Shown here piece by piece: positions 7,329-11,434 of a stretch of 11,434 nt of DNA. The position numbers and the translations under genes were made by a program. Each line of letters opens with the position of its first letter. Position 1 is the first letter of the stretch. The notes beneath the pieces are model-generated. The model ran no database searches. It saw only the letters and a program-made list of their open reading frames with translations, and had not been told where the DNA came from. This DNA comes from a bacterium (GTDB taxonomy: Bacteria > Chloroflexota > Dormibacteria > UBA8260 > Bog-877). The stretch is taken from assembly GCA_021817185.1 (NCBI GenBank), contig JAKAVU010000058.1, forward strand, positions 1-11,434, read 5' to 3'.

Positions 7329-9275
7329 ATGTCGCTCTCCACCCTGCCGGTCGCTCACCCTGCCAAGGAACAGCCGCTGGGCAATCGCCCCTTCCCGCGC
7401 ACCGCGGTGCCCGACCCCGAGACCACCGCCGGCCGGCGGCTGACCCAGACCGTGGCGGTCGCGGCGCTGTTGGTAACGGTCGGATACCTGGCCTGGCGCA
7501 CCGTCGCCACCCTCAACCTGGGCGAATGGTGGATCTCGATACCCCTGTTGCTGCTGGAGGTACACGCCGCCTTCGGCCTGCTGCTGTTCACCATCAACCT
7601 CTGGGATCTCGACGCGATGCGGCCCCCCAGTCCGCGTGACGGCACGGACCTGAAGCTGGCGCTGCTCATCCCCACCTACAACGAACCGGAGGAGACCCTG
7701 CTCCCCACCGTGGCTGCCGCTGTCAGCGCCAACCTCGCTCACGAAACCTGGGTCTTGGACGATGGTGACCGGCCCGAGGTGCGAACGTTGGCCCAGAGAC
7801 TGGGCGCCAGGTACCTGGCTCGACCCACCCACGAGCACGCCAAGGCCGGCAACGTGAACTACGCCCTGGGCCGCATCGATGCCGACCTGGTGGCGATCAT
7901 CGACGCCGACCATGTGGTGCGCGCAGACCTGTTCCGCAACACGCTCGGTTACTTCGACGACAGCCGGGTGGCGCTGGTGCAGACGCCGCAAGACTTCTAC
8001 AACCTGCAGAGCTTCGAGCACGAACGCAACTTCAGCGAGCAGCGCCTCTTCTACCGCGCCCTCTTGGCCGGCCGCAACCGCTGGAACGCCGCCTTCTGCT
8101 GCGGCACCGGAGCCATCTTCAGGACGGCGGCACTGCAAGAGGTCGGCGGTCTGGCGGTGGAGACGGTCACCGAGGACATCCACACCACCCTGCGTCTGCA
8201 CCGGCTGGGTTGGAGAACGGTGTTCCACAACGAAGTGCTGGCGCACGGCCTGGCGGCGGGCAATGTGGTCCAGTACCTGGGCCAGCGCCTGCGCTGGGGG
8301 ACAGGGGCCATGCAGCTGCTGCGCCGGGAGAACCCGGCCACGGTGAGCGGCCTCTCGCCGATGCAGCGCCTCAGTTACATGACCACCCTGCTGGGATGGT
8401 TCGACGCCTGGCGCTCCCTCGGATACCTGCTGGTGCCGATGGTGGTGCTGCTGGTGGCGGCGGTTCCCATCCGCGCCCCGTTCGTGGAGTTCGCACCCAT
8501 CTTCATCGTCACCTTCGTGATTCAGCGCTACGCCATGCGGCGTCTGGCGCGATCCACCTCCAGCCAGGGGCTGGCCACCATCTTCGAGGTGGTCCGGATG
8601 CCCGCCAACCTGCACGCCACGCTGCGCTTGCTGCGGAGCTCTGAGCTTCCCTTCCGGGTCACCGAGAAGGGCCGCACCGGCGACACCAGGGCGCGGATGC
8701 CGGTGCCATGGTTGCTGTGGGCGCTGGTGGGCGCCAGCGTGGTGACGCTGGCATGGTCCGTCGCCAGCCTGCTGGGGGCGACCCCGCTGCACTACCGGGT
8801 GGTGTGGGTCGCCTACGGCTCTCTCTTCTGGCTGGTTGTCAACCTGGGGATCCTCATGGCCGCAATCTGGCGGATTCGCTCCAAGCGGTTCGGCGCCGAA
8901 CGCCGGGCGTCGGTGCGCTTTGACCTAGACGCTCGAGTTGAGCTGGGCGGCATGGCGGCGCGCCTGCTGGACGCCTCCTTGACCGGAGCCAGGATCGTGG
9001 TCCCCACCCCTGCCGCGGCCCTCGAGGCGGGCGGCCTGGAGACGCTCCGGATCCATCTCGCCAGGCAGACCTACAGCTTCGAGGTCGTCGTCCGCAGCCT
9101 GCTCCCCAGCCCCGACCCGGGACCGGTGGTGGTGGCGGGATTGGAGTTCATGCCCGATCAGACGGCCGCATGTGCCGCCCTGGCCCTGGCGCTGTTCCAA
9201 ACTGGTTCCGAGCCACGAGGGTTCGAGCCCGAAGTTTGGACGAGCAGAGAACTGGCGGCAGCCGCCGCGGGCTGA
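7329..9275 (+). CDS. Cellulose-synthase-like family 2 glycosyltransferase with C-terminal PilZ domain
   Basis: A 648-residue membrane processive beta-glycosyltransferase resembling BcsA. Two helices lie at about 40-60 and 68-91. The GT2 domain follows with LDDGDR (about 143-148), DAD (192-194), the acceptor-site TED (281-283) and QRLRW (319-323, the QxxRW motif). FRVTEK (442-447) is the FxVTxK gating-loop motif of cellulose synthases. Membrane segments lie at about 351-381, 385-403, 459-483 and 489-514. A PilZ domain then begins, with RxxxR (526-530) and DASLTG (548-553, D-x-S-x-x-G), the cyclic-di-GMP-binding signature. By analogy it polymerises a UDP-sugar and extrudes the polymer when c-di-GMP binds. 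It is shorter than most BcsA and reads QTPQDFYN where BcsA has QTPH, so the polymer need not be cellulose. The ATG at 7329 has GAGG 4 nt upstream; the open frame back to 7182 would put the leader hairpins inside the gene and lacks such support. No bcsB, bcsZ or cyclase gene is adjacent. Confidence 0.92.
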   Translation: MSLSTLPVAHPAKEQPLGNRPFPRTAVPDPETTAGRRLTQTVAVAALLVTVGYLAWRTVATLNLGEWWISIPLLLLEVHAAFGLLLFTINLWDLDAMRPPSPRDGTDLKLALLIPTYNEPEETLLPTVAAAVSANLAHETWVLDDGDRPEVRTLAQRLGARYLARPTHEHAKAGNVNYALGRIDADLVAIIDADHVVRADLFRNTLGYFDDSRVALVQTPQDFYNLQSFEHERNFSEQRLFYRALLAGRNRWNAAFCCGTGAIFRTAALQEVGGLAVETVTEDIHTTLRLHRLGWRTVFHNEVLAHGLAAGNVVQYLGQRLRWGTGAMQLLRRENPATVSGLSPMQRLSYMTTLLGWFDAWRSLGYLLVPMVVLLVAAVPIRAPFVEFAPIFIVTFVIQRYAMRRLARSTSSQGLATIFEVVRMPANLHATLRLLRSSELPFRVTEKGRTGDTRARMPVPWLLWALVGASVVTLAWSVASLLGATPLHYRVVWVAYGSLFWLVVNLGILMAAIWRIRSKRFGAERRASVRFDLDARVELGGMAARLLDASLTGARIVVPTPAAALEAGGLETLRIHLARQTYSFEVVVRSLLPSPDPGPVVVAGLEFMPDQTAACAALALALFQTGSEPRGFEPEVWTSRELAAAAAG

Positions 9276-9306
9276 GCTGTGCGTGGGCCGCTCGGTGCTC
9301 GGGGCC

Positions 9307-9344
9307 GGTGGCGGTCTGCCTTCGGTTGTACCCGCCGGGCCACC
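9307..9344. terminator. Possible hairpin between convergent genes
   Basis: GGTGGC (9307-9312) and GCCACC (9339-9344) form a 6-bp stem around a 26-nt loop that may pair further inside. It lies between the convergent synthase and methyltransferase genes. No U-tract is present on either side, so this is weak. Confidence 0.2.
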
Positions 9345-9369
9345 TTGGTGCCGATCCCGGCCCTGGTCC

Positions 9370-10170
9370 TCAGGCCCGCCCGGCCCAGGCGATGGTGACA
9401 AGCTCGGTGGCTGCCCCTGAGTCCTGCGAGCGCAGCAGGGATGCCAGTTCGCCGGTTCTCTCTTCTGGAAGGCACAGGCGTCGGCGGATCCAGGCAACAC
9501 CCCTGTCGTCCAGACGGCTGGTCAGGGGCCTTCTGCCTGTCCATCTGACGATTTCGATCTCGACCCCGAGGGTCTCCCGGATCACGGCGGCGGCGGTGTC
9601 GGCGGTTGGGACCCGGGGCCGCTCTAGGTCCCAGAAGTGGCGCCAGAGCCAGTTGAGGGGCTGCTGCGGATGTGAGCCGGTGAGCTCCAGGACCACCCTT
9701 CGCCTCGCCACCGCGGACAGGGCTGTGACGAACTCGTCGAGGCCTGGAATGTTGTAGGCGACGTTGGCGCACACCACCACATCGGCCGGACCAACCAGAG
9801 CTGCCGCCTCCGGCCACGTGCCTTCGACGGTGGTCACCGGCACCGAGGTCCCGGCCAGGGCCAGCAGCTCCCGCAACATGGCTGGGCTCTGGTCGACGGC
9901 CACGATCTGTCCCGCCCGGGATCTCAGCGGCAGGCTGGCGGCTCCCGCGCCGCAGCCCACGTCCAGCACCACTCCACCGACCGGCAGGCTCTCCAGCGCC
10001 AGCGTGTGGGTGGGGGTGGGAGGCTGCTCCAGCGCCAGGCGCGCGGACTCGGCGAACGCGTCGGGAGGCAGGGTCCAGGGCGACTCCTCAGCCTGGTCGA
10101 GGATCTCCTGGGGGATGGCCCAGCTCCGCAGTGCGTCTGCCCACTGCTCCTGTGCTGACACCGAACGCAT
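9370..10170 (-). CDS. Class I SAM-dependent methyltransferase
   Basis: A 266-residue Rossmann-fold methyltransferase. Motif I is VVLDVGCGAGAAS (about 67-79), which binds the amino-acid end of S-adenosylmethionine. It is followed by an acidic residue at the end of strand 2 (AVDQSP, Asp at about 93) that would hold the ribose hydroxyls. A strand-4-like segment (ADVVVCANVAYNI) follows. The N-terminal 60 residues are Trp- and acid-rich (QEQWADALRSWAIPQEIL) and may form a cap over the substrate. The C-terminal third (WLWRHFWDLERPRVPTADT, then RRRLCLPEER) is not one I can assign, so the substrate is unknown. The ATG at 10170 has GAGG 6 nt upstream; a GTG at 10161 is the alternative. It is head to head with the next methyltransferase gene, with 117 bp between starts. 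Confidence 0.82.
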   Translation of the reverse strand: MRSVSAQEQWADALRSWAIPQEILDQAEESPWTLPPDAFAESARLALEQPPTPTHTLALESLPVGGVVLDVGCGAGAASLPLRSRAGQIVAVDQSPAMLRELLALAGTSVPVTTVEGTWPEAAALVGPADVVVCANVAYNIPGLDEFVTALSAVARRRVVLELTGSHPQQPLNWLWRHFWDLERPRVPTADTAAAVIRETLGVEIEIVRWTGRRPLTSRLDDRGVAWIRRRLCLPEERTGELASLLRSQDSGAATELVTIAWAGRA

Positions 10171-10275
10171 TCTCCACCTCGGCCACCGGCCCTGGCGCAG
10201 GGGAAGTGGAGCGTCCCTGAGGCGGTTCCCCGGTGGAAAATCCAGGCTGGCGGGGCGCGAGCACGGGCAAGGTGC

Positions 10276-10281
10276 GAACAT
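10276..10281 (+). promoter_or_regulatory. Weak leaderless -10 candidate before the second methyltransferase
   Basis: GAACAT ends exactly 6 nt before ATG 10288, the same spacing as at the aldo/keto reductase and hydrolase genes, but its first base departs from TAnnnT. No good Shine-Dalgarno is present, only AGGTG 14 nt away. Confidence 0.25.
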
Positions 10282-10287
10282 CGCCGG

Positions 10288-10926
10288 ATGGCGCCGTCTT
10301 CACTGTCGAGGCATCCCGTCTTCGCGCGCTGCTTTGCCTTGGTCTCGCCCCTGGCCGAGAGGGTGGGGGCCAAGGAGGTGAGGCAGGAACTGCTGGCCGG
10401 CCTCGCGGGTCGGGTGCTGGAGATCGGGGGCGGCACCGGGGCCAACCTTCCGCACTATCCGCCGGCGGTGGAGGAGGTGACGGTGGTCGAACCGGAGGCG
10501 CACCTCAGGAGGTGGTGCCGGCGGGCGGCCGGGCGGTCCAGGGCCAAGGTGGAGGTCCTGGCAGCTTTCGCCGAGCGGCTGCCGCTGCCGGACTCCTCCT
10601 TCGACGCTGCGGTCTCGTCGCTGGTGCTCTGCTCCGTGACCGACCAGGGCCACGCGTTGGCCGAGCTGATGCGGGTGGTCCGGCCCGGAGGCGAGCTCCG
10701 GTTCTACGAACATGTCCGCAGCTCAGGGGCCATCGGCCGGGCTCAGGACGCCCTGGACCCCACCTGGGGCCTGATCGCCGGGGGCTGCCACCTCAACCGA
10801 GACACCGTGGCAGCCGTCACCGCGGCGGGGTTCGAGATCGTCGAGTCGCGGGATGTCCCGACCATGGTCCTCGGGGTGCGGATGCCGGGGCCGCGCATGG
10901 TGCTGGGAAGAGCCCGGAGACCATGA
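10288..10926 (+). CDS. Class I SAM-dependent methyltransferase, METTL7/UbiE-like
   Basis: A 212-residue methyltransferase. Motif I is VLEIGGGTGANLPHYP (about 43-58), with the acid after strand 2 in VVEPE (about 66-70). The stretch LPLPDSSFDAAVSSLVLCSV is the strand-4 region, and the segment LMRVVRPGGELRFYEHVRS (about 127-145) is the typical post-motif block of the Methyltransf_11 group. WGLIAGGCHLNRDT (about 160-173) recalls the W-x(n)-GGCHLNR-T motif of small-molecule methyltransferases related to eukaryotic METTL7 (thiol methyltransferases). That comparison is from memory and sets family resemblance only; the substrate is not known. The gene is complete, ends at TGA 10924-10926, and converges on the hydroquinone reductase remnant. 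Confidence 0.85.
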   Translation: MAPSSLSRHPVFARCFALVSPLAERVGAKEVRQELLAGLAGRVLEIGGGTGANLPHYPPAVEEVTVVEPEAHLRRWCRRAAGRSRAKVEVLAAFAERLPLPDSSFDAAVSSLVLCSVTDQGHALAELMRVVRPGGELRFYEHVRSSGAIGRAQDALDPTWGLIAGGCHLNRDTVAAVTAAGFEIVESRDVPTMVLGVRMPGPRMVLGRARRP

Positions 10927-10970
10927 GGCCCAGCTGGCAAGGCCCCTGGCGGCGCCGGCCACAGACGTCG

Positions 10971-11434
10971 TCAGCCGGCGCCGTGGCCCGCCGGGACCGC
11001 TTCCGACGGCGGCGGGGGCGGGGGAGGGGATCCCTCGCCGAAGGGTGAACCGGGCAGAACCTCCCGTCCGTGGGGAAGGAGCCAGCCTCGCAGGTCCGGC
11101 CCCGCGGGCACGATCCCGCTGGGATTCAGCTGATGGTGCACCAAGTAGTAGTGCTGCTTGATGTGGACGAAATCCACGGTGTCGCCGAACCCGGGCGCTG
11201 GGAGCAGCTGGCCGAGAAGTGTGCGGTACTGCCCATGAGAGTAGTTGAGTGAACCGGGAAGAGGTTGGCGAGTTGGACTGGTGGGTCAAGCTGGGGGTGA
11301 TTTCTGTCGAGGGCGCCCTCCCGACGGCTTCCAGCGGGACATACATGGTGTGAAGGATCAGGTCGCTCCGGCGTCACGGCTTGGGCCAGCGCCACCGCTG
11401 GTTGAGCCCATCGGTCTCATCTTGGCTGTGGAGG
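10971..11434 (-). pseudogene. Glutathionyl-hydroquinone reductase (xi-class GST) C-terminal part, frame broken
   Basis: On the minus strand, positions 11285-10971 are open and encode TVDFVHIKQHYYLVHH, then QLNPSGIVPAGPDLRGW and LLPHGRE. This matches the conserved end of S-glutathionyl-hydroquinone reductases (YqjG/ECM4 type: TV-x-F-x-HI-x-x-HYY-x-x-H-x-x-INPTGIVP-x-GP, then PHGRE), followed by a Pro-rich tail. Upstream the frame stops at TGA 11286-11288. In another frame, RWRWPKP-stop-RRSDLILHTMYVP (about 11397-11335) lines up with the family's RYL-x-G-x-LTEADIRLWTTL block, with an in-frame TGA at 11374-11376. So at least one stop and one frameshift separate recognisable pieces, and the N-terminal thioredoxin-like domain lies beyond the window. 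Real decay or sequence error at a contig edge are both possible. If intact, the enzyme would reduce glutathionyl-hydroquinones with glutathione or another low-molecular-weight thiol. Confidence 0.6.

Noticed and set aside
7098..8792. A 564-codon open frame on the minus strand
   Set aside because: It lies antisense to the synthase GT2 domain, whose catalytic motifs are unambiguous. Its composition (Gln, His, Gly, Val, Arg) is that of a shadow frame.
10233..11048. A 271-codon plus-strand frame across the second methyltransferase
   Set aside because: It is Gly/Arg/Pro-rich shadow of the methyltransferase frame, which has clear SAM motifs.

Overview
The window is very GC-rich double-stranded chromosomal DNA, densely packed with single-gene transcription units on both strands. 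Gene content (an actinobacterial-type Fpg/Nei glycosylase, a lactate 2-monooxygenase-like flavoenzyme, an LPG-synthase-type membrane protein) and the mix of leaderless GTG starts with Shine-Dalgarno starts suggest a high-GC Terrabacteria member: Actinomycetota, or a soil lineage such as Dormibacterota or Chloroflexota. There is no rRNA or other marker to fix this. I see no phage, transposon, CRISPR, tRNA or rRNA.

Layout: the left edge holds the C-terminal half of an MFS transporter (+), then a flippase-like (UPF0104/LPG synthase TM) membrane protein (+). A double-SIS, GlmS-isomerase-like protein (-) is divergent from an Fpg/MutM-type DNA glycosylase (+). Next come an aldo/keto reductase (+) and, converging on it, an alpha/beta hydrolase (-). 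An FMN-dependent lactate 2-monooxygenase-like enzyme (-) is separated from the hydrolase by two hairpins and is divergent from a large cellulose-synthase-like GT2 with a C-terminal PilZ domain (+). Two unrelated class I methyltransferases follow, head to head. The right edge carries the degraded or mis-assembled C-terminal part of a glutathionyl-hydroquinone reductase (xi-class GST) relative (-).

These look like housekeeping and accessory metabolic genes rather than one multi-gene system; gaps and strand switches argue against a shared operon. The most coherent cross-gene signal is regulatory. The hydrolase, aldo/keto reductase and DNA glycosylase have a TAnnnT -10 element 5-6 nt before a GTG start (leaderless). 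The SIS protein and the flavoenzyme have a -10 farther upstream plus a Shine-Dalgarno sequence, and the synthase has a Shine-Dalgarno. The most interesting protein is the PilZ-tailed synthase, which lacks the usual bcs partners here and has a leader with two hairpins. I did not find convincing evidence of a wholly new biological system.
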